DNA of 32,606 nucleotides from CSBr16-58 sp051859825. GTDB lineage: Bacteria > Bacteroidota > Bacteroidia > Flavobacteriales > Schleiferiaceae. The notes beneath the pieces are model-generated. The model had not been told where the DNA came from and did not search any database. It saw nothing but the letters and a program-made list of their open reading frames with translations. Below are positions 12,107 through 21,299 of this stretch, piece after piece (position 1 is the stretch's first letter; each line of letters starts with the position of its first letter). The DNA lies in contig JBHYFA010000024.1 of assembly GCA_051859825.1 (NCBI GenBank), positions 1 through 32,606 of the forward strand, given 5' to 3'. Both the position numbers and the translations under genes were made by a program.

Positions 12107-14701
12107 TTAAACCTCGGCTGTCTTAAAAACCAACTCTTTACCATCATGGTCGAGCAATACCGCACTATCCGGACCGATATTTCCTTTGAGGATTTCTTTG
12201 GAAAGCTCGTTGGTAACGCGTTTGATGATGGTGCGCTTGATGGGGCGGGCACCGTATTGAGGGTCGTAACCCACTTTCGCGAGGTAGCTCACGGCTTCGG
12301 GTGATGCTTCCATTTCGATATGATTTTTCTTTAGCTGAGCTTTGAGGTGCTCGAGTTGGATGCGAACGATGCTCTCCATTTGTCCTTCGCCTAATGGTGC
12401 AAAAATGACGGTTTCATCAATGCGATTGACAAATTCCGGACGCATGTGCTGCTTGAGAACGCCAATGATTTCTTCACGTGCCATTTCCAAGCGCGCGTAG
12501 CGATTTTCCTCATCAATGTTGTCCAATAAACTCCCCAATTTTTCCGAACCTAAGTTGGAGGTCATGATAATGATGGTGTTTTTGAAGTTTACGGTACGTC
12601 CTTTATTGTCGGTTAATCTACCGTCGTCGAGGACTTGGAGTAGGGTGTTGAACACGTCGGGGTGGGCTTTCTCTATTTCGTCGAAAAGCACAACCGAATA
12701 TGGACGATGTCTTACAGCCTCGGTGAGTTGCCCGCCTTCATCGTATCCTACGTATCCCGGTGGCGAACCGATGAGACGGCTTACTGCGTGGCGCTCTTGA
12801 TATTCGCTCATATCAATGCGAACCATGGCCTTTTCATCATTGAAGAGGTATTCGGCGAGTGCTTTGGCGAGTTCGGTTTTTCCTACGCCGGTCGTTCCCA
12901 TGAAAATGAATGAACCAATCGGACGGTTTTCGTCTTGCAATCCGGCTCTACTGCGGCGCACGGCTTCAGAAACGGCCAATAACGCTTCTTCTTGTCCAAC
13001 CACGCGCTTGCGGAGGAAGTCTTCCAGATGAAGGAGTTTTTCGCGTTCGCTTTGCAGCATTTTCTGCACGGGAATGCCGGTCCAACGGGAAACGATTTCC
13101 GCAATATCCTCGGCATTCACTTCTTCCTTGATCATTCTGCCGGTGTCTTGGGCTTTGAGTTTTTCTTCCAAATCCTTCTGACGATTCTGTGCTTCCTGAA
13201 TTTTTCCGTAGCGCAACTCGGCAACTTTGGCGTAATCACCTTCTCTTTCCGCACGATCGGCCTCCAGTCGCAGTCCTTCGATCTCTTCTTTGATTTTTTG
13301 CAATTGATCTACCTGTGACTTTTCGCCTTCCCAGCGGGCGTTGAGGGCATTGCGTTTTTCGTTAAGATTGGCTAATTCCTCGCGAATCACGGCCAATTTT
13401 TTCTCGTCCTTCTCGCGTTTGATTGCGGCTTGTTCAATTTCCAACTGCCGGATTTTTCGATCGAGTACGTCGATTTCCTCGGGTTTGGAGTTGATTTCTA
13501 AGCGCAGTCTTGAGGCCGCCTCATCAATAAGGTCGATGGCCTTATCAGGAAGAAAGCGATCTACGATATAGCGTTGTGAAAGCTCCACCGAGGCAATGAT
13601 GGCTTCGTCGAGGATGCGCACTTTGTGGTGGGTTTCGTATTTTTCCTTGATGCCACGCAAAATGGAAATGGCGGATTCATTATCAGGTTCTTCCACCAAA
13701 ACCTTCTGGAATCGACGTTCGAGGGCTTTGTCTTTTTCAAAGTACTTCTGATACTCTGCTAGGGTAGTGGCGCCTACTGCTCGGAGTTCTCCTCTGGCTA
13801 ATGCGGGTTTGAGGATGTTGGCGGCATCCATTGCGCCTTCGCCACCGCCGGCTCCCACGAGGGTGTGAATCTCGTCGATGAAGAGGATGATGTTTCCATC
13901 ATCGGAGGTGACTTCTTTCACTACGGCTTTGAGACGTTCTTCAAATTCACCTTTGTATTTTGCACCGGCGATAAGCGCTCCCATATCCAGGGCAAAGATG
14001 GTTTTGTCTTTTAGATTTTCCGGTACATCGCCGTTGATAATGCGGTGCGCCATACCTTCGGCGATGGCGGTTTTTCCGACGCCTGGTTCACCAATGAGGA
14101 TGGGGTTGTTTTTCGTACGGCGTGAAAGAATCTGTAGTACGCGGCGGATTTCTTCTTCTCTACCAATTACGGGATCCAGCTTGCCTTCTTTAGCAAGTTG
14201 GTTGAGGTTTTTCGCGTATTTATTGAGTGCATTATAGGTTTCTTCGGCGGAGGAGCTTTGCACTTTACTTCCTTTGCGCATTTCGGTAATAGCTTGTTTG
14301 AGTTCTTTTTCCTTTACCCCGGCATCTTTTAATATTCTCGAAGCCTCATCGCCCGCGAGGAAAATCCCCAGAAAGAGATGTTCAACTGCTACAAAATCGT
14401 CCCCATTTTTCTTGGCTTCAGCTTGGGCTTTGGATATAGCATCGGCGGCTCCACGTGAAAAGTAGCTCTCACCGCCTTTTACTTTAGGTAGCGACTGTAC
14501 ATTGCGCTCCACTGCTTGCTTGAGTACGGCAGAAGGTATGCCTATTTTTGATAAAATGAAAGGAACGACATCGTTGTCATTCTCAAAAATGGAATGCAAT
14601 AGATGGATGTTTTCTATTGCCTGATTTTCGTATTGATTTGCGAGAACCTGCGCGTTTTGCAGAATCTGCTGTGTTTTAATGGTAAAGTTGTGCGTAGTCA
14701 T
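12107..14701 (-). CDS. clpB: ATP-dependent disaggregase ClpB
   Basis: Hsp100 AAA+ unfoldase that rescues aggregated proteins together with DnaK. About 864 residues, normal for ClpB. Order: N domain (TTHNFTIKTQQILQNAQ...), NBD1 with P-loop GEPGVGKTAIAEG and Walker B ILFIDEIHTLVGAGG, a coiled-coil middle domain (about 405-525, rich in Glu/Lys/Arg), then NBD2 with GTTGVGKTELAKALAEY, the LFDEIEKAHPDV Walker B and the GYDPQYGARPIKRTI sensor-2 region. The middle domain and the lack of a ClpP-binding loop separate it from ClpA/ClpC. The start was set at the ATG at 14701 (MTTHNFTI) because the longer frame begins with TTG. An 8-bp inverted repeat lies upstream (14722-14758). Confidence 0.96.
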   Translation of the reverse strand: MTTHNFTIKTQQILQNAQVLANQYENQAIENIHLLHSIFENDNDVVPFILSKIGIPSAVLKQAVERNVQSLPKVKGGESYFSRGAADAISKAQAEAKKNGDDFVAVEHLFLGIFLAGDEASRILKDAGVKEKELKQAITEMRKGSKVQSSSAEETYNALNKYAKNLNQLAKEGKLDPVIGREEEIRRVLQILSRRTKNNPILIGEPGVGKTAIAEGMAHRIINGDVPENLKDKTIFALDMGALIAGAKYKGEFEERLKAVVKEVTSDDGNIILFIDEIHTLVGAGGGEGAMDAANILKPALARGELRAVGATTLAEYQKYFEKDKALERRFQKVLVEEPDNESAISILRGIKEKYETHHKVRILDEAIIASVELSQRYIVDRFLPDKAIDLIDEAASRLRLEINSKPEEIDVLDRKIRQLEIEQAAIKREKDEKKLAVIREELANLNEKRNALNARWEGEKSQVDQLQKIKEEIEGLRLEADRAEREGDYAKVAELRYGKIQEAQNRQKDLEEKLKAQDTGRMIKEEVNAEDIAEIVSRWTGIPVQKMLQSEREKLLHLEDFLRKRVVGQEEALLAVSEAVRRSRAGLQDENRPIGSFIFMGTTGVGKTELAKALAEYLFNDEKAMVRIDMSEYQERHAVSRLIGSPPGYVGYDEGGQLTEAVRHRPYSVVLFDEIEKAHPDVFNTLLQVLDDGRLTDNKGRTVNFKNTIIIMTSNLGSEKLGSLLDNIDEENRYARLEMAREEIIGVLKQHMRPEFVNRIDETVIFAPLGEGQMESIVRIQLEHLKAQLKKNHIEMEASPEAVSYLAKVGYDPQYGARPIKRTIIKRVTNELSKEILKGNIGPDSAVLLDHDGKELVFKTAEV

Positions 14702-14721
14702 GTGAGTCAATTTTTCCCAGC

Positions 14722-14758
14722 TTTGTCAAAGGCTGTTCCATCCCAAATGCTTGACAAA
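14722..14758. promoter_or_regulatory. Inverted repeat upstream of clpB, candidate operator
   Basis: TTTGTCAA (14722-14729) and TTGACAAA (14751-14758) form an 8-bp perfect inverted repeat with a 21-bp spacer, 21 bp upstream of the clpB ATG. It does not match the HrcA CIRCE element. It could be an operator or simply part of the promoter; no convincing TAnnTTTG box was found here. Confidence 0.3.
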
Positions 14759-14764
14759 ACGGCA

Positions 14765-14793
14765 TAAAAAAAGCCTCCCTAGGGAGGCTTTTT
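14765..14793 (-). terminator. Intrinsic terminator of the T9SS cargo gene
   Basis: A perfect palindrome AAAAAGCCTCCCT (14768-14780) and AGGGAGGCTTTTT (14781-14793), extended to seven A on the left. On the minus strand it is followed by seven T, 29 bp after the stop of the 1613-residue gene. The near symmetry means it could also work on the plus strand. Confidence 0.9.
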
Positions 14794-14821
14794 CTGACAA
14801 ATTTACTTGAAAGCTGCCATT

Positions 14822-17800
14822 TTATTTAGCAACCATCAGCTTAGCAGTATAGGTTTTGCCCTCATACTCCATGGTAATGATGTAGGCACCGCTTCTCCAG
14901 CTAGACACATCGAAGTTGGTCTGTCCAACACCTTGGTTTTTATGACTAATCTCATTGAATAGAGTTTGTCCGAGAAGGTTGGTAATTCTCACCCTTACAT
15001 CACCACTACGCGGTAGTTTGTAGGCGATATAGGTTAGAGCATTAGCCGGATTCGGTACAGGAGGAGCAAACATAAACTCTTCAGCATCGAATATTTCAGT
15101 ACCTACGGATACATCACAATCTTCATTTACTTCGCGCAAGCAGAAGTCGTCAATTGCCCAACCCGCATCTTCAATGTTATTGTCTGAACCAAAACGGAAT
15201 CGGAAGATAGTTTGTCCTCCAATATCAAAGCAGAAGCGTAGGCGTCGGAATTCCCACCCGTTAGTGCTTCCAGTCCATCCCGGACGGGAGTTGTCAAGTG
15301 CAAAAACAAAAGGAGCCCCATACCAGCGATACGAAGTGTCAGGTGTTGGGTTAAAAGTACCCAATACTCCCCACGTTTGCCCACCATCTTGAGAGAACTC
15401 AACATTACCTCCGTCGTGATTTCGTTCTGTTTTATAGTTATGGTAGAACGTCATCTCGTACGTTGTATTATTATTCGAGTCAAGAATAAAAGCAGGTGTT
15501 ACTAAGATTGATTTATCTCTTGAGAAATAGTTACTGTCCAATTTCGTCATCCATGCATTCGTACCTGAGTGCGCTCCAGTAATAGGGGCTTGTGCAGGTG
15601 TTCCTAATTCCCAAGATGGTATCTCATTTCCAAAATCCGTTCTCAATGCGGCGAAATTGAAGACGTTAGGGTTTTCGAAATCGTTACAGTACTCATTATT
15701 TGTTTCTAGCGCTAAATCAATTTCAGGTAGTGCAAAAGAAGGCATGCATAACGTATCGTCTGTTGGGAAATTGTCTTGTTTGTTGTTTGGACGACTGGTA
15801 GCCGCACAGAGTACGTAGTTTCCTGGGGAAGGACTTGGCCAAACATCCGGGTAGAGGACTGTGGATCTTCTTCCTTTTACCAAAGGAGGGTTAAAGGTGT
15901 ACCAATATTCGTTACCGTAAGTTACACCTCCATCAAAACTCACCGCTAATTTGCAGCTATCAAGTACTTTTTCTCCGGTATTTTCAATGGTTACTTGAAT
16001 TGTTTGATCCACGAATGGGAAAACAATATTATTCACCGGTCTTACGGATACGGGTGCTGCGCTATTCTGCGGAGGAATGATGATTTCAAAGTTATCAATA
16101 CCCCATCCTGCACCTGGGGCAGGAGAGCTTGTACTTTTCCAGTGATAGCGCAACTGTATTGTTCCAGGGAAGAAATTATAGTCGAATAGCGGATAAGATG
16201 AAGTAATCCATCCTCCGGTATTGGCAACCCAGCCAGGCCCATTAAACAATGTAGTACTTGCAATACCTACAGGTGGTTGAGAGTGCCAGTTGATTCCAAC
16301 ACCTATTGCATCTACCGAACCTAGTGCTCTCCAAGAACCTGCTTCAAAGGTCTCTAAACGTCCACCATGTTGCGTTGGTGAAAGCATGAATTGAGAGAAT
16401 GAAAGATTGGCGTTTACAACGGTGTCAAAACCATCGATAAGTGGCAAACGTAAGAACTCGGAAGTATTAGGGTAATATGGTCCACTGAGGTTGGTGAAGA
16501 ATGCGTTTGGCGCACTTGCTGCACTCATGGTTCCAAAAGTGGGCGTTCCTACTTCCCAATTTAGCTTACCACCAGCAGCGGCAAACCAACCTTGTGAAGA
16601 GTGATCACAATCGTCGAAGTCATCAGACCAAGGAATGGTTTTGGTGCCAAATCCTGTGGTGTATTTGCAGAAGTTATCGTTAAAGGTGTTTACATCCGCA
16701 GAGATGTTGGTACGTGCGCACAATTCGAAGCGTCCCTCAGGCCACACGATGTTTGTACTCGCAGGGAATTGCCATGTTCCTACAGCACCCGGGGCGATGT
16801 TAACGGTAGCGGTCGCGTTATACGTCGTAGTGACACCTTGATTGGTTCCGCAGAGTGGCGTAACTTCTAAAATAACGGGTACACTGGTTAAGTTGGAAGA
16901 CCCGTAGTTGCGAATGTGTACGGTTGGTAGCGGATTCACTGCCAGCGGAAGTCCCAAGCCCGGAGGCTGGATGTTTACAATACCTGCATCTTGCGCAATT
17001 CTATTGTAAACCGCTAAATTATCAATCGCTACATCCGCCAGATTACCACCTGTTCTGCGATAAGCCGCAACGCGAATTTTTATTTTATCAAAAGATGCAT
17101 AAGGTGATAAATCAAAAGCACGATACGTCCATGGGTCTAGTTCGTCATTCTGAGTAAAGTTGGTGATTCTTCCCTGAGGGGGAGTCTGCCAGCCATCGTC
17201 AGTAAGGACGTTGATACATAGCGAGTCGAATGCATTAGCCCCAAAGTGACCGTGATAGAAAAGATCAAAAATTGGGTTAGCAAGACCCGAAATATCAAAA
17301 CAATTTGATTCAAAGAAACTCGGAGTTGATGCATTTCCAAAGTCCGCTTCACAATATAGATAGTTTCCAAAACCAGAAACATCGGTAAATGGACCTGTTC
17401 CGATGGTTGGAGTCATACCTTCGCCCACCATCCATGCGTATCCAGATGCTCCAGTAGCAGTAGGGTCTGGAATACGATTCCAATCGGTGGTTGAAATTGT
17501 ACCCGGATTGGCGAATGTTCCGTTACCTGGATTATTACCCGGACCATCAAAATCTAGAACATGAGGGAAGGTAGAGATGATGGGCACAGTGGTAACAGTA
17601 ACGGTATTGGTTGTGTCGTTGGCAGGTGTTGGGTCTCCAGATAAGGAAGTCCAAGCCTTAAACTCGTAGGTACCTATGGCCAAAACGTTTGCCCCTTGTG
17701 AGAAGGTGAAATGAACAGTATCGCCCATTTCAATAGGACCAGGAATGGTGTCCCAAACCGGCGCACCTCCATTTATATTGTAAGCAACAGGAATATTAAC

Positions 17801-19663
17801 TGCGTCGTTACAACCAATGTTTTGCACTATCATAGTCACAGGTTCGTTGTTTGAGAAATTACAACCTTGACCGATAGGACGAGTAAGTAGGGTGGCTTCA
17901 ACATCGTTTGGAACGGCATAATCTACACGGATATCGTCGATAGCAATATCTCCGCGAGGGTTATTTCCTAAACGCGTAGCATTCCAACGGAAGCGTAAGG
18001 TTTTGCCTGAGTATTCAGGACCTAGTGGAATAAATGCTCTTCTCCATGGCTCATTAGGCCCGGTTTGCTGCTGCCCACTGATTTCCCAAACACCAACGTC
18101 CCATGCTTCGGTCATTGAACCTGTATCAATATCGAAGCGCAAAGTTTGCACGTTTTCACCGTACATATAATAGAAAAACTCTACATAAAGACAGCTATCC
18201 GCAGGGACTTCCACACAATGCGAAGTCAAATTTGTTTGTTGGAAACCGGTACCCTGCGTAGGCGGGGCAAAAAGGTATTTACCACTTGAATTTCTGAGCG
18301 TGTTGTCAACATTAGGGCCTGTTAGTAAAGTAGGGGTTGAGCCTTGCCGCACCGACCAGCCGAAAAATCCTGATGATAGGGGAGGTACTACACCCCAATC
18401 CTGATTACCCTGAGCTAAAGGCATATTCCCCCGGTGATTGGCTCCAGCAGTACCGTCACCAGTACCAGGAACCCACTCTGGTCCTTGGAAGTCAACTACC
18501 CAGGGGAGGGTAGTAATAATCGTTGGAACTGATATAGACTGACAGGTGTACCAAGGTCCGCACTTTTGTGGAGGCATATCGCCAATCCAAAAGGTGTAAA
18601 ATTGATTTGTATCTACAGGGCGCCGTGTGCTATTTGGACACGAAACGTCGAACGCACGGACGTACCATTCAATGGTGTCCCCATTCACGGTATTGGGAAT
18701 GGTGTCTACATACCTATCTCCAAAAACATTGGCCATTACTCGCATATTCCATGGGCCACCATTGTAGCGATACCATAATTCTACGGAGTCTATGGCAATA
18801 TTATCCGTAGCATTTAAAGAAATTGGGAAGCTACCATCACAAGGTTGAAGGCCAGTTGGTTGGTTGTTTATAGGTGGAGTAATATTAAACGAAATAACCG
18901 GATCCTCCAATTCACAATTGGATCCAATCAAGAATAAATCATCAATGAACCAACCGGGCATGAAGGCGGGCTGGGGCACGAATGCACCTACTGTGGGAAA
19001 CTCATGACTAAAGCGAAATACAACATTCGATTGATTCGTTGTGGTATCTCCTAATAAATTCGATAAGTCAAATACTTCTTCAACCCACCAATCATTCGAA
19101 GGCCAAATTACGTCATTGGGATTCTGAGAGGTTGATGCACCACCCCAAGACGGATTACCCGGGGCTTGATTTGGCGGAGCAGGATAGGATAGTTCATTAA
19201 AATAGTCATTTTGCTCATAATTAGGTGAAGTTCCAAGATAATCCGCATTTTTATTCGGATTTGTAGGATTCGTTATGATTTGCTCGTACGTCAATCCTCC
19301 GTCTTTTGATACGTAAATCCGAGCGCGATCAGTTAAATGCGTTTTTGCTATATGCTTAAAACGCATGGTAATGAAGGTTTTTCCACTAAAGTCAAGAACG
19401 GGCGTTTCCCAGCGAACTACTCCAGGACTAGAAGCACCCCTAGCTCTATAACTGTTAGGAGCAGATGGCGCTAAAGGAATAGAGTCAAACACATTCCATG
19501 TTAAACCTGCCGGCAATGTAAATCCTGTGTTAGGTACATTATAGGTCGTATCTAAAATAGGCAATACATCAAAGCGTTCTTCCAGAATGGTATCAATAAT
19601 CTGTGCTTGGGTAAACGAAGAATACCCGATGAAAAATACAAAAAGTAAAAATCTCTTCATCAT
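14822..19663 (-). CDS. Very large modular T9SS-secreted surface/extracellular protein
   Basis: A 1613-residue exported protein with a signal peptide (MMKRFLLFVFFIGYSSFTQAQ). It has at least five beta-sandwich modules, each closing with a related motif: GWFIDDLFLIG (~239), GDIAIDDIRV (~573), ADVAIDNLAVYN (~878), GWGIDNFEII (~1191), GWAIDDFCL (~1504), spaced 305-334 residues. These resemble MAM / choice-of-anchor-J jelly-roll modules. Between some are CARDB-like adhesion segments (NDVEATLLTRPIGQGC...; QDAGIVNIQPPGLG...). The last ~80 residues (PVPNPANALTYIAYKLP...GQTLFNEIS...GAYIITMEYEGKTYTAKLMVAK) are a type A T9SS sorting domain. No catalytic motif was recognised, so adhesion or matrix function is inferred. 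It is monocistronic, with a TATATTTG box upstream and a terminator downstream. Confidence 0.85.
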   Translation of the reverse strand: MMKRFLLFVFFIGYSSFTQAQIIDTILEERFDVLPILDTTYNVPNTGFTLPAGLTWNVFDSIPLAPSAPNSYRARGASSPGVVRWETPVLDFSGKTFITMRFKHIAKTHLTDRARIYVSKDGGLTYEQIITNPTNPNKNADYLGTSPNYEQNDYFNELSYPAPPNQAPGNPSWGGASTSQNPNDVIWPSNDWWVEEVFDLSNLLGDTTTNQSNVVFRFSHEFPTVGAFVPQPAFMPGWFIDDLFLIGSNCELEDPVISFNITPPINNQPTGLQPCDGSFPISLNATDNIAIDSVELWYRYNGGPWNMRVMANVFGDRYVDTIPNTVNGDTIEWYVRAFDVSCPNSTRRPVDTNQFYTFWIGDMPPQKCGPWYTCQSISVPTIITTLPWVVDFQGPEWVPGTGDGTAGANHRGNMPLAQGNQDWGVVPPLSSGFFGWSVRQGSTPTLLTGPNVDNTLRNSSGKYLFAPPTQGTGFQQTNLTSHCVEVPADSCLYVEFFYYMYGENVQTLRFDIDTGSMTEAWDVGVWEISGQQQTGPNEPWRRAFIPLGPEYSGKTLRFRWNATRLGNNPRGDIAIDDIRVDYAVPNDVEATLLTRPIGQGCNFSNNEPVTMIVQNIGCNDAVNIPVAYNINGGAPVWDTIPGPIEMGDTVHFTFSQGANVLAIGTYEFKAWTSLSGDPTPANDTTNTVTVTTVPIISTFPHVLDFDGPGNNPGNGTFANPGTISTTDWNRIPDPTATGASGYAWMVGEGMTPTIGTGPFTDVSGFGNYLYCEADFGNASTPSFFESNCFDISGLANPIFDLFYHGHFGANAFDSLCINVLTDDGWQTPPQGRITNFTQNDELDPWTYRAFDLSPYASFDKIKIRVAAYRRTGGNLADVAIDNLAVYNRIAQDAGIVNIQPPGLGLPLAVNPLPTVHIRNYGSSNLTSVPVILEVTPLCGTNQGVTTTYNATATVNIAPGAVGTWQFPASTNIVWPEGRFELCARTNISADVNTFNDNFCKYTTGFGTKTIPWSDDFDDCDHSSQGWFAAAGGKLNWEVGTPTFGTMSAASAPNAFFTNLSGPYYPNTSEFLRLPLIDGFDTVVNANLSFSQFMLSPTQHGGRLETFEAGSWRALGSVDAIGVGINWHSQPPVGIASTTLFNGPGWVANTGGWITSSYPLFDYNFFPGTIQLRYHWKSTSSPAPGAGWGIDNFEIIIPPQNSAAPVSVRPVNNIVFPFVDQTIQVTIENTGEKVLDSCKLAVSFDGGVTYGNEYWYTFNPPLVKGRRSTVLYPDVWPSPSPGNYVLCAATSRPNNKQDNFPTDDTLCMPSFALPEIDLALETNNEYCNDFENPNVFNFAALRTDFGNEIPSWELGTPAQAPITGAHSGTNAWMTKLDSNYFSRDKSILVTPAFILDSNNNTTYEMTFYHNYKTERNHDGGNVEFSQDGGQTWGVLGTFNPTPDTSYRWYGAPFVFALDNSRPGWTGSTNGWEFRRLRFCFDIGGQTIFRFRFGSDNNIEDAGWAIDDFCLREVNEDCDVSVGTEIFDAEEFMFAPPVPNPANALTYIAYKLPRSGDVRVRITNLLGQTLFNEISHKNQGVGQTNFDVSSWRSGAYIITMEYEGKTYTAKLMVAK

Positions 19664-19767
19664 ACGATTTGTTAGTTAGGTGTTGAATAACAGTGAGTTA
19701 TATCATCACGGATTTTAAGAGAGTAAATAGTGAATTCGGTTAACACAAAGTGTTCGTATTCAAACCC

Positions 19768-19775
19768 CAAATATA
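19768..19775 (-). promoter_or_regulatory. Candidate -7 box of the T9SS cargo gene
   Basis: TATATTTG on the minus strand (19775-19768) matches TAnnTTTG and predicts a leader near 100 nt. No clear TTTG lies 19 bp upstream, so support is partial. The 164-bp gap between this gene and the FAH gene also holds an 11-bp duplication, CGACCACTTTT, at about 19817 and again overlapping the FAH stop region. Confidence 0.4.
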
Positions 19776-19827
19776 AAACAAAATTTGGTTACACGACAGT
19801 TTCAATTTTAAATCCGACCACTTTTGT

Positions 19828-20442
19828 TTATTTAACGACCACTTTTAATAAGTTATCGGTTTCGAGCTGCAATTTCAATTCGTCGCCAACTTCTACTTTT
19901 CCAACACCAGCGGGCGTGCCAGTGAATACTAAGTCGCCCACTTTCAGTGTGATAAAGCTGGAAACGTAGCTGATGATTTGGTCAACACTAAACATCATGT
20001 TCGCGGTATGCCCCTTTTGCATCACCTGATTATTTTTTAACAAAGTAAAGTGTAAATCTTGAACATCATAGCCCATTTCCTGTACATCAACAAAATCACC
20101 TACTGCCGCCGAACCGTCAAAGGCCTTGGCTTTTTCCCACGGAAGTCCCTTGCTTTTGAGTTCTTGCTGCACGTCACGAGCGGTGAAGTCAACCCCCACC
20201 GTTATTTCTTTGTAGTACTTATGAGCAAACTCCGGCTTGATGTGTTTTCCCATCCTGTTGATGCGTACCACTAACTCAGCTTCAAAATGCACATCATTGG
20301 AAAAGGAGGGTAAATAAAAGCTATCACCGTTTTTTATTACCGCCGTATCGGGTTTGAGAAATACAACCGGTTCTTTGGGTACGGCGTTGTTTAGTTCCTT
20401 GGCGTGGTCGGCGTAATTGCGACCAATACAAATTATTTTCAT
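19828..20442 (-). CDS. Fumarylacetoacetate hydrolase family protein (FAHD1-like)
   Basis: A 204-residue single-domain FAH-fold hydrolase or decarboxylase, the size of FAHD1 (acylpyruvase / oxaloacetate decarboxylase). Visible are KIICIGRNYADHAKELNN (2-19), PVVFLKPDTAV, the metal-ligand region FEAELVVRI, and GVDFTARDVQQELKSKGLPWEKAKAFDGSAAVG with the catalytic lid and lysine. It then has LVFTGTPAGVG near the C-terminus. The mononuclear metal-binding residues appear intact. Its ATG overlaps the stop of the exonuclease gene by one base (TAATG), so the pair is co-transcribed. The precise substrate is not shown by sequence; aromatic degradation genes are not nearby. Confidence 0.9.
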   Translation of the reverse strand: MKIICIGRNYADHAKELNNAVPKEPVVFLKPDTAVIKNGDSFYLPSFSNDVHFEAELVVRINRMGKHIKPEFAHKYYKEITVGVDFTARDVQQELKSKGLPWEKAKAFDGSAAVGDFVDVQEMGYDVQDLHFTLLKNNQVMQKGHTANMMFSVDQIISYVSSFITLKVGDLVFTGTPAGVGKVEVGDELKLQLETDNLLKVVVK

Positions 20443-21215
20443 TATCCTAGAAGATTAGCACTGCGTAATTTGATTTTGGTCAAAATCTTTTTGGTGTAAA
20501 GCGGAAAATCGGCGTTTTGAATCCAACTGTAGTAGCCTTGGTCCTTTTTCAAAACGTCTTCTACTTTTTGGTTTTTGTATTTCCCGAAGGTGAAAATTTC
20601 TTCGTTCTTGTCGTTATAGGCAATAAATCCCGCAACGTCGGCGATGTTTTGTCTGTTTGAAAATTCAGCGAGAAAGGGAACATCGCCTTTCACTTCGGGG
20701 TAGCGCTCTACCTGGGCTTGTAATACTTCCCAAGTAGCAATGGTATCGGCTTCGGCACTGTGGGCGTTTTCCAAACTCTTATCGCAGTAAAATTTATAGG
20801 CCGCACTGAGCGTACGTTGCTCCATGCGATGGAAGATGTTCTGCACATCCACTACCAGACGTTTTTCTAAATCGAAATCAAACCCATTACGCATGCATTC
20901 TTCCACGAACAAGGGGACATCGAATTTATTGCAGTTGTAGCCACCTAAGTCGCTATTGCCGATGAATTGCAAGATTTCGTGTCCTGCCTGCTTGAAAGTT
21001 GGAGCATTGGCCACCATTTCGTTGGTAATACCGTGAATGTCTATCACTTCTTGGGGAATAGTCCGCTCGGGATTGATAATCCAACGACGCTTTTCTTCTT
21101 TGCCATCGGGATGGATTTTTACGATGGCAATTTCCACGATGCGGTCGGAAGTGACATTTACACCAGTGGTTTCTAAATCGAAGACGCAGAGTGGGCGCTG
21201 AAGTTTAATGGGCAT
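20442..21215 (-). CDS. DnaQ-like DEDDh 3'-5' exonuclease
   Basis: A 257-residue protein with a complete exonuclease domain in residues 1-~175. ExoI is VFDLETTGVNVTSDRIVEIAI (Asp and Glu of DxE), ExoII is LGGYNCNKFDVPLF, and ExoIII is AHSAEADTIAT (His and Asp), so all DEDDh ligands are present. A separate C-terminal module (FTFGKYKNQKVEDVLKKDQGYYSWIQNADFPLYTKKIL) resembles the small domain seen in exodeoxyribonuclease X-like and DUF3820 proteins. It is not fused to a polymerase, so it may act in repair or nucleic-acid turnover rather than replication proofreading. It lies 85 bp downstream of the E2 gene, across a terminator, and is coupled to the FAH gene. Confidence 0.88.
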   Translation of the reverse strand: MPIKLQRPLCVFDLETTGVNVTSDRIVEIAIVKIHPDGKEEKRRWIINPERTIPQEVIDIHGITNEMVANAPTFKQAGHEILQFIGNSDLGGYNCNKFDVPLFVEECMRNGFDFDLEKRLVVDVQNIFHRMEQRTLSAAYKFYCDKSLENAHSAEADTIATWEVLQAQVERYPEVKGDVPFLAEFSNRQNIADVAGFIAYNDKNEEIFTFGKYKNQKVEDVLKKDQGYYSWIQNADFPLYTKKILTKIKLRSANLLG

Positions 21216-21220
21216 GATAA

Positions 21221-21263
21221 AAAGTAAAAAACCGACCCCGGATATGATTATCGGAGGTCGGTA
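21221..21263 (-). terminator. Intrinsic terminator of the E2 gene
   Basis: ACCGACC (21232-21238) pairs with GGTCGGT (21257-21263), with an inner CCGGAT...ATCGG stem. Read on the minus strand it is followed by a T-rich tract (TTTTTTACTTTTT). It separates E2 from the downstream exonuclease gene. Confidence 0.8.
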
Positions 21264-21299
21264 GATTCATATTAATATGTGATTTCTCGCAGGCAAATG

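Noticed and set aside
12516..14465. Several plus-strand open frames of 60-119 codons opposite clpB
   Set aside because: clpB is intact and clearly coding on the minus strand; these frames are antisense shadows with no recognisable motifs.
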